From positions 62,001-126,000 of the forward strand of contig NZ_JAUSUA010000001.1 of the NCBI RefSeq assembly GCF_030813245.1: a DNA stretch of 64,000 nt, in the 5' to 3' direction. The notes beneath the pieces are model-generated. The model saw nothing but the letters and a program-made list of their open reading frames with translations, ran no database searches and was not told the origin of the DNA. The stretch is from Alkalicoccobacillus murimartini. GTDB taxonomy: Bacteria; Bacillota; Bacilli; Bacillales; Bacillaceae_D. Position numbers and translations under genes: made by a program. Position 1 is the first letter of the stretch, and each line of letters begins with the position of its first letter. Of the stretch, positions 1 to 8,396 are shown piece after piece.

Positions 1-744
1 AATTCCGTTCACGATCCCAGTTAAGTCTGCAGAGCGTTGCCTAAGTAAGCTATCGAGCTTATAACCAAACTCAGGCTGTTGAATTTCATTTGAATAAGAC
101 GGGCTAACTGTAGTAATGCGATCTGCTTCAGCAATACCTGCTTTTAGATAGTTTACGTGATCGTCCATCTCTATAATCGGGTAAGCCTGATCATCAAAGT
201 GCAGCAGTTCTTTAAACACAGAAGGAGGGAACTGTCCTTGATACGCTAGATTATGAATAGTTACAACTGTTTTGATTTGACTGTCCCATGATTTTGCACG
301 TATATAGGCAGGAATAAGACTGGTCTGCCAGTCGTGACAGTGAATAATCGAAGGCTTTTGTTTCATGTGTTGAACCCACTCTAAAATGGCATGGCAAAAA
401 AAAGCATATCGTTCACCGTCATCATGATCACCATAAAGAGAAGGTCGATTAAAATAATAATCGTTTTCTAGAAATAAATAACGAACCTTCTGATGCGTTA
501 ATTCATATACTTGGCAGGTTTGCTGACGCCATTTTACCCAGACAGAAAGAGAGTGAATCCAGTTCAGCTGCTGAATCCATTCTTCTGAAAGGTTTCTATG
601 CTTAGGCAGAATCACGGTAACGGCTCCCTCTGGCATATCTAAAGCCTGTGGTAAAGAACCGATTACATCTGCCAATCCTCCTGTTTTAAAAAAAGGGGTA
701 CATTCTGTGGCAACGTGGATGATATCTGTTTGTTTGTCAGGCAT
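1..744 (-). CDS. glgA: Glycogen synthase GlgA, N-terminal part (3' end outside window)
   Basis: This gene would transfer glucose from ADP-glucose to the growing alpha-1,4-glucan. 248 codons of the N-terminal Rossmann domain are visible, reading from an ATG at 744 (MPDKQTDIIHVATECTPF) and running off the left edge. KTGGLADV at residues 20-27 is the ADP-glucose/acceptor-binding signature of bacterial GT5 synthases, and a conserved IIHCHDWQTSLIP segment follows. An AAAGGAG ribosome site lies about 8 nt upstream. It starts 14 bp after glgC, so the two form an operon. Family assignment is secure; the catalytic C-terminal half is not visible. Confidence 0.93.
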   Translation of the reverse strand, partial: MPDKQTDIIHVATECTPFFKTGGLADVIGSLPQALDMPEGAVTVILPKHRNLSEEWIQQLNWIHSLSVWVKWRQQTCQVYELTHQKVRYLFLENDYYFNRPSLYGDHDDGERYAFFCHAILEWVQHMKQKPSIIHCHDWQTSLIPAYIRAKSWDSQIKTVVTIHNLAYQGQFPPSVFKELLHFDDQAYPIIEMDDHVNYLKAGIAEADRITTVSPSYSNEIQQPEFGYKLDSLLRQRSADLTGIVNGI

Positions 745-758
745 GTAACATGCTCCTT

Positions 759-1913
759 TTAAACAAAATTTCTTTTGTTAGATTCAAGTGTGAGTTGGTT
801 TGTCGCGGCTGTTCGTTTGCTTTTGAAGCGTATACTGGAGAGCTCATGTTGAATATCAGCTTGTGTGATCAGCATAATGTCATCGTCTGAGCCGAACGAG
901 AAGTTATCTGGAACATATGTGTTCTCCGCAACAATTACTTTGTGTAAGGTTACATTCTTTCCTATATACGAACCGGGTAGAATAACTGATTGTTTGATAA
1001 CAGATCCTTCCGAGATGGTTGCAGATGGAGAGACGACAGATTGACATACCTTTTGATGCAGTGGGACAGAGCTTGATTGAACGGAAAAAGCTAATCCGTG
1101 TGGAGGGTCAGATGCAAACAGTGGCCACTTCTGATTTTCTTCAAAAGGTGTATACGTATTAGCTAGGTCCATTTGCGTTTGCCAATAAGATTGTATAGTC
1201 CCAACATCACGCCAATAATGCTCGTATGGAAAGGCGAATAATTTTTCTTGGTGTTTAAGCATAGTGGGCAAAATATCTTTGCCGAAATCATGCGCAGAGC
1301 TGGAATCATCAGCATCAGCAAGCAAGTGTTTCTTTAATGTCTGCCATTTAAATAAGTAAATGCCCATTGAGGCGTTATTGCTTGTAGGATTAACAGGTTT
1401 CTCTTGAAACTCAAGAATGGCATCATGTGGATTAACATGAAGGATCCCGTAACGACTAGCCTCCTTAAAGGGAACTTGTATGGATGCAACAGTTACGTCA
1501 GCATCTTTTTCGAGATGAAATGCCATCATTTTTTCATAGTCCATCTGATAGATATGGTCACCTGAAAGAACTAGCACATGACTTGGTTGAAATGATTCTG
1601 CGTATTCTAAGTTCTTGTAAACAGCATCTGCCGTTCCTGAGTATAAAGAATCAGTCGAAGGAAGCAGGTCGATGTTCATTCCCCAAGAATCATTGTTTTG
1701 CAAATGGCTGTGGAGGGTTTCGGGCTTATACTGCGTCAAAACTCCGACATGTTGAATGCCTGAACGAGAGCAATTACTTAGTGTAAAATCAATAATTCGA
1801 AACTTTCCACCAAACGAAACAGCTGGTTTGGCCTCTTCTTTTGTTAGGGCTCCTAATCTGGTACCTGCACCTCCTGCTAAAACCAAAGCTAAACAATTCA
1901 TCACAGAGTTCAC
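759..1913 (-). CDS. glgC: Glucose-1-phosphate adenylyltransferase GlgC
   Basis: Catalyses ATP + glucose-1-phosphate to ADP-glucose, the committed step of bacterial glycogen synthesis. The nucleotide-binding motif GGAGTRL is at residues 14-20, followed by KPAVSFGGKFRIIDFTLSNC, LSGDHIYQMDY and EFQEKP, with a C-terminal beta-helix (ILPGSYIGKNVT). At 384 aa it matches GlgC (about 380 aa) rather than the shorter regulatory GlgD. The GTG start at 1913 has AAGGGGG six bases upstream; an internal ATG at codon 5 is an alternative. In B. subtilis I recall glgB-glgC-glgD-glgA-glgP. Here glgC is first and directly abuts glgA, so neither glgB upstream nor glgD between is present. Confidence 0.92.
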   Translation of the reverse strand: MNSVMNCLALVLAGGAGTRLGALTKEEAKPAVSFGGKFRIIDFTLSNCSRSGIQHVGVLTQYKPETLHSHLQNNDSWGMNIDLLPSTDSLYSGTADAVYKNLEYAESFQPSHVLVLSGDHIYQMDYEKMMAFHLEKDADVTVASIQVPFKEASRYGILHVNPHDAILEFQEKPVNPTSNNASMGIYLFKWQTLKKHLLADADDSSSAHDFGKDILPTMLKHQEKLFAFPYEHYWRDVGTIQSYWQTQMDLANTYTPFEENQKWPLFASDPPHGLAFSVQSSSVPLHQKVCQSVVSPSATISEGSVIKQSVILPGSYIGKNVTLHKVIVAENTYVPDNFSFGSDDDIMLITQADIQHELSSIRFKSKRTAATNQLTLESNKRNFV

Positions 1914-1978
1914 GTAATTCCCCCTTCTTTCTAGGACGATGTTAGAAGTTAGTCGATATGTATTGATACGTATGAGAG

Positions 1979-1992
1979 TGTAAGCGTTTTCT
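1979..1992. promoter_or_regulatory. Candidate CcpA-binding cre site upstream of glgC
   Basis: TGTAAGCGTTTTCT matches the Bacillus cre consensus WTGNAARCGNWWWCA at all but the last base. It lies about 66 bp upstream of the glgC start, a position suited to carbon-catabolite control of the glg operon. The match is seen directly; function is inferred. Confidence 0.5.
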
Positions 1993-2046
1993 ATTCCTTC
2001 TTCAGAAAGGTTTTTAAAAAAAATCCGATATCAAACGGAGTTTCTC

Positions 2047-2074
2047 TTTATTATTCATCAAGTACAGTCGATAT
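2047..2074 (+). promoter_or_regulatory. Candidate sigma-D (motility) promoter of the CheX-like gene
   Basis: TTTA-N16-GTCGATAT resembles the sigma-D consensus TAAA-N15-GCCGATAT, with one mismatch in the -10 and a poorer -35. A chemotaxis-type gene begins 79 bp downstream, which makes the assignment plausible but not firm. Confidence 0.35.
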
Positions 2075-2152
2075 ATAGGTAACTAGAGAAATAGAATAAT
2101 GTCGAATGATGACGAATGAATTTAGAAATTAAGAGCAGGGGGATAATATAAT

Positions 2153-2629
2153 ATGGACGCTAGATATGTAAATGCAATTGTGAGAGCAACAAAAGGTATA
2201 TTAACGAATCACCTGGGAGCAGAAGTGAATTTTCTTCTACCAAAGTTAGGAGAAGGCAGTGTAACAAGTAATGATATCTCGGTTATCCTAGGCGTGAAGG
2301 GTGAGCTAGCTGGGCAAATTATTTGTAGCTTTGATAAAAATACAGCTAAAAATATTGTAAGCACAATGATGGGTGGCATGCCTATTGAAGAATTAGATGA
2401 GATGGGTTGGAGCGCTGTTCGGGAATTCGGTAATTGGATTGCAGGTTCCACCGCAACGGAATTATCATTGGAGAACTGTATCATCGATGTCACACCACCT
2501 GTTACAAATGAAGGTCTTTCTATTTTTCACTCTTCAGAGAAGTACTTGACGTTATCGCTAGAAAGTTCACTTGGCCTTGTTCAGATTCATTTATCTTTTC
2601 AAGCTGTTGAAGAGAAGATCCGTTCTTAA
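2153..2629 (+). CDS. CheX-like chemotaxis phosphatase-domain protein
   Basis: A 158-aa cytoplasmic protein of the CheC/CheX/FliY phosphatase fold. These proteins dephosphorylate CheY-P. The family signature E-x-x-N is visible as E91-F-G-N94 within SAVREFGNWIAG, and the protein consists of one domain, the usual CheX length. The ATG follows GCAGGGGGATAATATAAT, so AGGGGG is the ribosome site. The gene stands alone between the glg operon and yhcX, with its own terminator overlapping the stop codon. No other chemotaxis gene is in the window, so the partner response regulator cannot be named. Confidence 0.82.
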   Translation: MDARYVNAIVRATKGILTNHLGAEVNFLLPKLGEGSVTSNDISVILGVKGELAGQIICSFDKNTAKNIVSTMMGGMPIEELDEMGWSAVREFGNWIAGSTATELSLENCIIDVTPPVTNEGLSIFHSSEKYLTLSLESSLGLVQIHLSFQAVEEKIRS

Positions 2630-2646
2630 TTGAACGGATTTTTTTC
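2618..2646 (+). terminator. Rho-independent terminator after the CheX-like gene
   Basis: ATCCGTTC / GAACGGAT stem with loop TTAATT and a run of T. The loop contains the stop codon. Confidence 0.85.
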
Positions 2647-2732
2647 ATTTAGATGAAAATACTATTCAAACGATCTAAAAAGAGGTACACTACCTATCGT
2701 AATCGGTGAATGAATGAAAGGAGTGAACGAGA

Positions 2733-4274
2733 TTGAAAGAGATTGATGTTTCCAAGTTTGAAAAGAAGATGATTATTCGAAACATTGAAGCAAGAGACTT
2801 CGATGATATTATAGAAATGTCTAAAGTTTGTTTTAAAAATATGGAGCCTTGGCAGCTTGATCAGCTACGTAGCCATATTGAGATCTTTCCTGAGGGACAA
2901 TTTTGTGTAGAGTATGACGGAGAGATTATTGGGTCTTGTTCAAGCTTAATTATTAACTTTGATGAATATGACGATCAACATACATGGGATGAAATTACGG
3001 ATAAAGGATATATCACGAATCATGACTCTGAAGGGTATAACCTGTATGGGATTGAAGTAATGGTTCACCCAAGCTTTAGAAGAATGAAAATTGGACGCAG
3101 ATTGTATGAAGCACGTAAGGATTTAGCAAGAGAGCTAAACTTGAAGAGTATTATTATTGGAGGACGCATTCCGAACTATTCAAAACATGCGAGTGAATTA
3201 ACACCAAGACAGTATGTAGAAGAAGTGACGATGCATAATCTTTATGATCCTGTGTTGACGTTCCAAGTTGTTAATGGCTTTACATTAAAGCGAGTGAACT
3301 CTAACTACCTAGATGATGATAAGGCATCCATGCGATATGCAACGTTAATGGAATGGAACAATATTGATTATCGTCCAACGATACCAAAGCGTAAGTTTAA
3401 GACGTCCTTCCCAGTTAGAATTACGACCATTCAATATGAGATGAAGAAAATATCCTCCTTTGAAGACTTTGCGGTGCAATGTGAATACTACACGGATGTA
3501 GCGGCAGGGTTTAATTCAGACTTTGCCATCTTCCCTGAAATTTTCACACTTCAGCTCTTATCTTTTCTACCAGAGAAAAGTCCAAGTAGAGCCATTAGAA
3601 GGCTGACAGAGTTCACTGAGGATTATATTGAGCTGTTCACGACTCTTGCTGTACGATATAACATCAATATTGTGGGTGGATCTCATTTTGTTGAAGAAGA
3701 AGGAAAAATCTTTAATATTGCGTATTTGTTCCGTCGTGATGGAACCATTGAGAAGCAATATAAAATACATGTAACACCAAACGAGCGTCTTTTCTGGGGA
3801 ATCTCAGGTGGAGATGAAGTAAAGGTATTTGATACAGACTGTGGCAAAATTGCGATTCAAGTTTGTTATGATATTGAGTTTCCTGAACTTGCACGTATTG
3901 CTGTGGATAAAGGAGCCAATATTATTTTCACTCCTTTCTGTACAGATGACCGTCAAGGCTATCTACGAGTTAGATATTGTTCTCAGGCAAGAGCGATTGA
4001 GAATCAGGTGTACACCGTTATCTCAGGAACAGTAGGTAATCTTCCTGACGTTGAGAACATGGACATCCAGTACGCACAATCAGGAATCTTTAGTCCTTCC
4101 GACTTCACGTTCCCTCGAGATGGCATTGTTGGGGAATGTAATCCTAATATTGAAACGGTGGTAGTAGGGGATGTTGATTTAGAGATCCTACGTAGACATA
4201 GACGCTCTGGTAGCGTGAACCAGCTGCGTGACCGTCGTCATGATGTTTATCACATTTCGTATAAACAACCTTAA
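2733..4274 (+). CDS. yhcX: GNAT acetyltransferase / carbon-nitrogen hydrolase fusion (YhcX-like)
   Basis: A 513-aa two-domain protein. Residues about 14-175 form a GNAT N-acetyltransferase domain (IEVMVHPSFRRMKIGRRLYE is the acetyl-CoA binding motif A). Residues about 226-500 form a nitrilase-superfamily amidohydrolase with a complete catalytic triad: E269 in FPEIF, K344 in YKIHVTP and C378 in QVCYDIEFPE. Length and architecture match B. subtilis YhcX as I recall it. The TTG start is preceded by AAAGGAGTG. Substrate is unknown; the fusion suggests linked amide hydrolysis and N-acetylation of a small metabolite. The gene is monocistronic, ending in its own terminator. Confidence 0.88.
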   Translation: MKEIDVSKFEKKMIIRNIEARDFDDIIEMSKVCFKNMEPWQLDQLRSHIEIFPEGQFCVEYDGEIIGSCSSLIINFDEYDDQHTWDEITDKGYITNHDSEGYNLYGIEVMVHPSFRRMKIGRRLYEARKDLARELNLKSIIIGGRIPNYSKHASELTPRQYVEEVTMHNLYDPVLTFQVVNGFTLKRVNSNYLDDDKASMRYATLMEWNNIDYRPTIPKRKFKTSFPVRITTIQYEMKKISSFEDFAVQCEYYTDVAAGFNSDFAIFPEIFTLQLLSFLPEKSPSRAIRRLTEFTEDYIELFTTLAVRYNINIVGGSHFVEEEGKIFNIAYLFRRDGTIEKQYKIHVTPNERLFWGISGGDEVKVFDTDCGKIAIQVCYDIEFPELARIAVDKGANIIFTPFCTDDRQGYLRVRYCSQARAIENQVYTVISGTVGNLPDVENMDIQYAQSGIFSPSDFTFPRDGIVGECNPNIETVVVGDVDLEILRRHRRSGSVNQLRDRRHDVYHISYKQP

Positions 4275-4286
4275 TAACTCATTAGA

Positions 4287-4317
4287 AGAAGTACCTTTCA
4301 TAGGTGCTTCTTTTTTT
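4287..4317 (+). terminator. Terminator after yhcX
   Basis: AGAAGTACCT / AGGTGCTTCT hairpin with a five-base loop followed by T7. Confidence 0.85.
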
Positions 4318-4378
4318 GTTGTTTGTATCCCATGTTGAGTGGCCAAACTATAACAAAAAGGAAGTAGAGGAGAATACG

Positions 4379-4825
4379 ATGCTTGAGAAAAAGCAAAATC
4401 ATGAATATATCCAAGTATGCGTTCTTTTTGGTTTACTGATTTTCATTACGTTCCTAGGATGGATTGGTCCTTTCTTAGAATCGAGTCAGGAAGACTGGCA
4501 GATTCATGAGGTGCATGTAGCAGAAGGATACCGCCCCTATCTAACAGAGAATGTACAGGTATTTATAGAAAATTCAGAAGGAATCCCTGTACTGGATGGA
4601 AATGTATCACTTGAAGCTCGTCATGTGCAGTCGGGTACGTCTATTAAAAAGTGGATGCATCATTTGGATGAGGGGTTATATGAGGCAGAATGTTTGTTCA
4701 CAGAATCAGGAACATGGCAGGTCAATGTGAAGGTGAGAAGCAACCGTCATAGCCAAACGTTTCGTTATACGTTAACCGTTCAACAAGGTGCTTCAACTAT
4801 AGATCCTAAAGATCTAAGAAAATAG
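4379..4825 (+). CDS. FixH/YtkA-like membrane-anchored protein
   Basis: A 148-aa protein with one N-terminal membrane segment (about residues 12-32, VCVLFGLLIFITFLGW) and an extracytoplasmic beta-sandwich domain resembling FixH/YtkA (VHVAEGYRPYLTENVQVFI, then a GLYEAECLFTESGTWQVNV segment). Family members are linked to metal or cytochrome-oxidase maturation, but no metal ligand pattern is clear here. The start chosen is the ATG after GTAGAGGAGAATACG; an in-frame start 25 codons earlier would run through the yhcX terminator. No clear partner gene is nearby. Confidence 0.68.
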   Translation: MLEKKQNHEYIQVCVLFGLLIFITFLGWIGPFLESSQEDWQIHEVHVAEGYRPYLTENVQVFIENSEGIPVLDGNVSLEARHVQSGTSIKKWMHHLDEGLYEAECLFTESGTWQVNVKVRSNRHSQTFRYTLTVQQGASTIDPKDLRK

Positions 4826-4870
4826 AATGAAAAGCAAGATTGATGTATACTAAAATAAAAGAAAAGAGAG

Positions 4871-4899
4871 TGAAACAATTAGCTTGTGCAGAACGTATA
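4871..4899 (+). promoter_or_regulatory. ECF-type (sigma-W/M-like) promoter of the GlpD-like/pgcA/galE cluster
   Basis: TGAAAC-N17-CGTATA. Both hexamers match the B. subtilis ECF sigma-W consensus, though the spacer is 17 rather than the preferred 16. It lies about 40 bp upstream of the GlpD-like start. Sites with the same hexamers stand at 15452, 17393 and 20267. Sequence match is direct; the sigma factor is inferred. Confidence 0.55.
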
Positions 4900-4938
4900 G
4901 TATAGCTGTGAAGGATGTAGGAGGGGGAATGGAACCCA

Positions 4939-6573
4939 ATGAGTAGAACGTTTTCAGGGGAGAGCAGAAACGATCAAATTGAGGCATTAAAGCAGCCGGG
5001 TCTTGAGGTTTTGATCATTGGGGGAGGCGTGACAGGTGCAGGTATTGCCTTAGACGCTCAAGTACGAGGATTCAAAACAGGCATCATTGATCAACATGAT
5101 TTCTCAAGCGGTTCTTCAAGTCGCACAAACAAGCTTATTCAAGGGGGAGTAAGTGATCTTAAGCATATGGATGTGAAGACATTTGCGGAGTTAGGTAGAG
5201 AGAGATCTATTATTCTAGATAATGCACCACATCTCGTTGCACCACTGACTATGCTTTTGCCCGTATATAAAAAAGGGGCTTTTGGTCGAATTCAGGCTTC
5301 ATTAAGTCTTCGCGTGTATGATCGTTTGGTTGAACTCAACAAAAAAGATAGAAGACATATGTTAAATAAGCGTCAGGCTCAAAAACAGGAACCTCTCTTA
5401 AAAACGGATAACCTTAAGAGTGCTGGGCTTTACAATGAGTTTCAAACGAATGATGCCAGATTAACGATAGAAGTATTAAAGGTAGCTTCAGCAAGGGGAG
5501 CTAGAACGGCAAGCTATCTTAAGGCTGAGTCTTTTCTTTATGAACAAGGGAAAGTTGCTGGTGTAATGGCAGTAGATCAAATAACCGGTGAAGCACATAA
5601 GATTTATGCTAAGTATATTGTGAACGCATCAGGTGCTTTGATTGACGATTTGCGTGAGCAAGATCGTTCTTTGGAAGGACAGCGCCAGCCATATTTGGAG
5701 AAGATACATATAGTACTCGATCGACAATCTCTACCTATACAGCAAGGGATTTACTTTGAAAATGAAGATGGGCACATGCTATATGCCATTCCATTTGGTG
5801 AGAAGATTTATGTTGGTCCTAAAGAAGTTGATTCAACAAATCCTTCAAATCAATATACGCATGAAGCTGATTACCTACTGAATGCCTTAAATCAGATTTT
5901 TCCTTCTGTACAGCTGTTAAGAGAACATATTGAGTCGGTTTGGCTTGATCATGAACCTCCTCAAACCTATAAACGTTATAGTAAAACGGATGAGGTGATT
6001 ATTTCTACCTCTGGTTTAAGGTCTGTTCATTCTAATCAGATGGCAGGATATCGTCTTTTGGCTGAACGAGTGGTGGATTCAATTGAAAAGGAAAACGGAC
6101 AATCTATCGGTAGTCAAACCGATTCAATTACCTTATCTGGGGGTCAAGTTGGAGGAGTCGATCGATTTGATACGTTTTTAAAAACAAAGGCTGCTGAAGG
6201 AGAGTCGTTAGGAATTGCTTATGATGAGGCCTATGCTCTTTCTATTTTATATGGATCAAATATAACGAATATTTGGTCTAGGGTACGAACAAGCAGACGT
6301 CGTGCTTCTGAGTCTGGTTTACCACCTATTTTGTTTGCTCAGCTAACCTATGCGATTGATGAAGAAATGGTCATATCCCCACTTGATTTCTTAGTTCGCA
6401 GAACACATGCGTTATATTTTAATCGAAAACTAATGGAAAAATGGATGGATCCAGTTTTTCGATACATGCAAGAACGGTTTCAGTGGGACGAGCAGGAAAG
6501 CTTACTCTGGCAAAATCAAATGGATCATGAACTCAAAACGACTAGCTTAGTTTATCCAGAAAACGAACACTAG
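4939..6573 (+). CDS. GlpD-family FAD-dependent oxidoreductase with altered active-site motifs
   Basis: Homologous over its full 544 aa to aerobic glycerol-3-phosphate dehydrogenase GlpD. The FAD-binding motif IIGGGVTGAGIALDA (residues 26-40) is intact, and C-terminal features such as SILYGSN and ERFQWDEQ are kept. Motifs conserved in true GlpD are changed: STKLVHGG has become TNKLIQGG, the AGLRPL segment is WLDHEP, YVGTTDT is YVGPKEV, and GGKLTGYR is SNQMAGYR. Substrate-binding arginine and histidine positions therefore seem lost (comparison from memory). It may be an inactive or repurposed paralogue. No glpF or glpK is nearby; pgcA follows after 68 bp. The ATG lies 11 bases after AGGAGGGGG. 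Confidence 0.75.
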   Translation: MSRTFSGESRNDQIEALKQPGLEVLIIGGGVTGAGIALDAQVRGFKTGIIDQHDFSSGSSSRTNKLIQGGVSDLKHMDVKTFAELGRERSIILDNAPHLVAPLTMLLPVYKKGAFGRIQASLSLRVYDRLVELNKKDRRHMLNKRQAQKQEPLLKTDNLKSAGLYNEFQTNDARLTIEVLKVASARGARTASYLKAESFLYEQGKVAGVMAVDQITGEAHKIYAKYIVNASGALIDDLREQDRSLEGQRQPYLEKIHIVLDRQSLPIQQGIYFENEDGHMLYAIPFGEKIYVGPKEVDSTNPSNQYTHEADYLLNALNQIFPSVQLLREHIESVWLDHEPPQTYKRYSKTDEVIISTSGLRSVHSNQMAGYRLLAERVVDSIEKENGQSIGSQTDSITLSGGQVGGVDRFDTFLKTKAAEGESLGIAYDEAYALSILYGSNITNIWSRVRTSRRRASESGLPPILFAQLTYAIDEEMVISPLDFLVRRTHALYFNRKLMEKWMDPVFRYMQERFQWDEQESLLWQNQMDHELKTTSLVYPENEH

Positions 6574-6641
6574 CAGGAGCAGGAAAAACATAGTAAACTA
6601 GAGTATATTGTGAAATTGTTGATGAATTAGGAGGAGATCTT

Positions 6642-8378
6642 TTGGATTGGAAACAAAGCTATGAGAAATGGTCTAACTTTAGTGCATTAGAGCTAGATGT
6701 GAAAGAGGAGCTTCAGGCCCTTAGTGGGGATGAAACGTCACTTGAAGACTGTTTCTATAAAAATCTTGAATTTGGAACAGGGGGTATGCGCGGAGAAATT
6801 GGCCCGGGACCTAACCGAATGAATACATATACCGTTCGTCGTGCAGCAAAAGGGCTGGCGGATTACTTAACCCAAGAAGGAGAAGAGGCAAAAAAACGTG
6901 GTGTTGTCATTGCGTATGATTCACGTCATAAGTCTCCACAATTTGCGCGTGAAGCAGCATTAACATTAGGACAACACGGAGTTACTGCCTATGTCTTTAA
7001 TGACCTTCGTCCGACACCTGAGCTTTCTTTTGCCGTACGTCACCTGAATGCATACGCAGGCATTGTGATTACAGCTAGTCATAACCCTCCTGAATACAAT
7101 GGTTTTAAAGTGTATGGTCCAGACGGCGGACAACTACCACCAGGACCAGCAGATGAATTGGTTAGCTACGTGGATGCGATCCAAAATGAATTATTGATTG
7201 AAGTTGGCGATGAAATAGAACTAAAAAGCGAACTTATGTATCAAGTCGTGCCACAAGATGTAGATGACGCTTATAATGAACAGCTTCAAACCATTCTTGT
7301 GCAGCCAGATCTTGTGCGTGATCAAGGTCCTACAGTTAAAATTGTCTTTACTCCTTTGCACGGGACAGCGAACATTCCAGTGCGTCGTGTGTTAGAAGAC
7401 TCCGGATTTACGAATATAACTGTGGTTCCTGAGCAGGAACTTCCAGATCCGAACTTCTCAACGGTTACATCTCCGAATCCAGAAGAGCATGCAGCCTTTG
7501 AATTAGCCATCAAATACGGCGAAGAAGAAGAGGCAGATATTCTTTTAGCAACAGATCCTGATGCTGATCGTGTAGGTCTTGCTGTTAAAAACGATAAGGG
7601 CCAATATGAAGTATTAACAGGAAACCAAACTGGAGCCTTATTGCTCGATTATTTATTGAGCCAACACAAGGCGAATGGAACATTGCCTGCAAATGGAATG
7701 GTCTTAAAAACAATTGTAACCTCTGAAATTGGGGCGAAGATTGCAGAGCATTATGGTTTATCTTCACTTGATACGTTAACAGGCTTTAAATTTATCGGTG
7801 AGAAAATTAAAGAGTACGAAGAATCCGGTGAGCATACCTTCTTATTTGGCTATGAAGAGAGCTATGGCTATTTAATTGGTGATTTTGTTCGTGATAAAGA
7901 TGCTGTGCAAGCTTGTCTTCTTGCAGCTGAACTGGCTCTTTATTACAAGACTCGACAAATGACTGTATATGAAGGACTTCAAGAAGTATTTAGTACGTAC
8001 GGATTCTACCGTGAAGGACTTGAATCACTAACGTTAAAAGGAAAAGCAGGAGCGGAGAAGATAAACAGTATCTTGGCTTCATTTAGATTAGATCCTCCGA
8101 GCCATATGAATGACGTGAACATTGTTTCGGTAGAAGATTACCAGTCAAGTGAAAGAACAGTATTGGAATCAAACGTGAAAGAAGCGATCACATTACCGAC
8201 CTCTAATGTACTTAAATATAAGCTGGCAGATGGTTCGTGGTTTTGTATTCGTCCTTCAGGAACTGAGCCTAAGGTCAAATTCTATTTTGGTGTGACAGCT
8301 GACAGTGAAGAACTAAGCAAAGAAAAGTTAGCATCACTTCGAACGTCCGTAATGAATTATGTGAATCAATTTATCTAA
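6642..8378 (+). CDS. pgcA: Phosphoglucomutase/phosphomannomutase PgcA
   Basis: Interconverts glucose-6-phosphate and glucose-1-phosphate, feeding UDP-glucose for glucolipids and teichoic acids, and glycogen. All hallmarks of the alpha-D-phosphohexomutase family are present: catalytic serine S146 in [13 protein letters not shown], the Mg-binding loop D305-P-D-A-D-R, the sugar loop GYEESYG and the phosphate-binding RPSGTEPK. Its 578 aa equal the usual PgcA length. The TTG start lies after AGGAGATCTT. galE follows after 18 bp, so the two are co-transcribed, probably with the upstream GlpD-like gene. Confidence 0.93.
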   Translation: MDWKQSYEKWSNFSALELDVKEELQALSGDETSLEDCFYKNLEFGTGGMRGEIGPGPNRMNTYTVRRAAKGLADYLTQEGEEAKKRGVVIAYDSRHKSPQFAREAALTLGQHGVTAYVFNDLRPTPELSFAVRHLNAYAGIVITASHNPPEYNGFKVYGPDGGQLPPGPADELVSYVDAIQNELLIEVGDEIELKSELMYQVVPQDVDDAYNEQLQTILVQPDLVRDQGPTVKIVFTPLHGTANIPVRRVLEDSGFTNITVVPEQELPDPNFSTVTSPNPEEHAAFELAIKYGEEEEADILLATDPDADRVGLAVKNDKGQYEVLTGNQTGALLLDYLLSQHKANGTLPANGMVLKTIVTSEIGAKIAEHYGLSSLDTLTGFKFIGEKIKEYEESGEHTFLFGYEESYGYLIGDFVRDKDAVQACLLAAELALYYKTRQMTVYEGLQEVFSTYGFYREGLESLTLKGKAGAEKINSILASFRLDPPSHMNDVNIVSVEDYQSSERTVLESNVKEAITLPTSNVLKYKLADGSWFCIRPSGTEPKVKFYFGVTADSEELSKEKLASLRTSVMNYVNQFI

Positions 8379-8396
8379 GAAAGTAGGAGAACTAAA

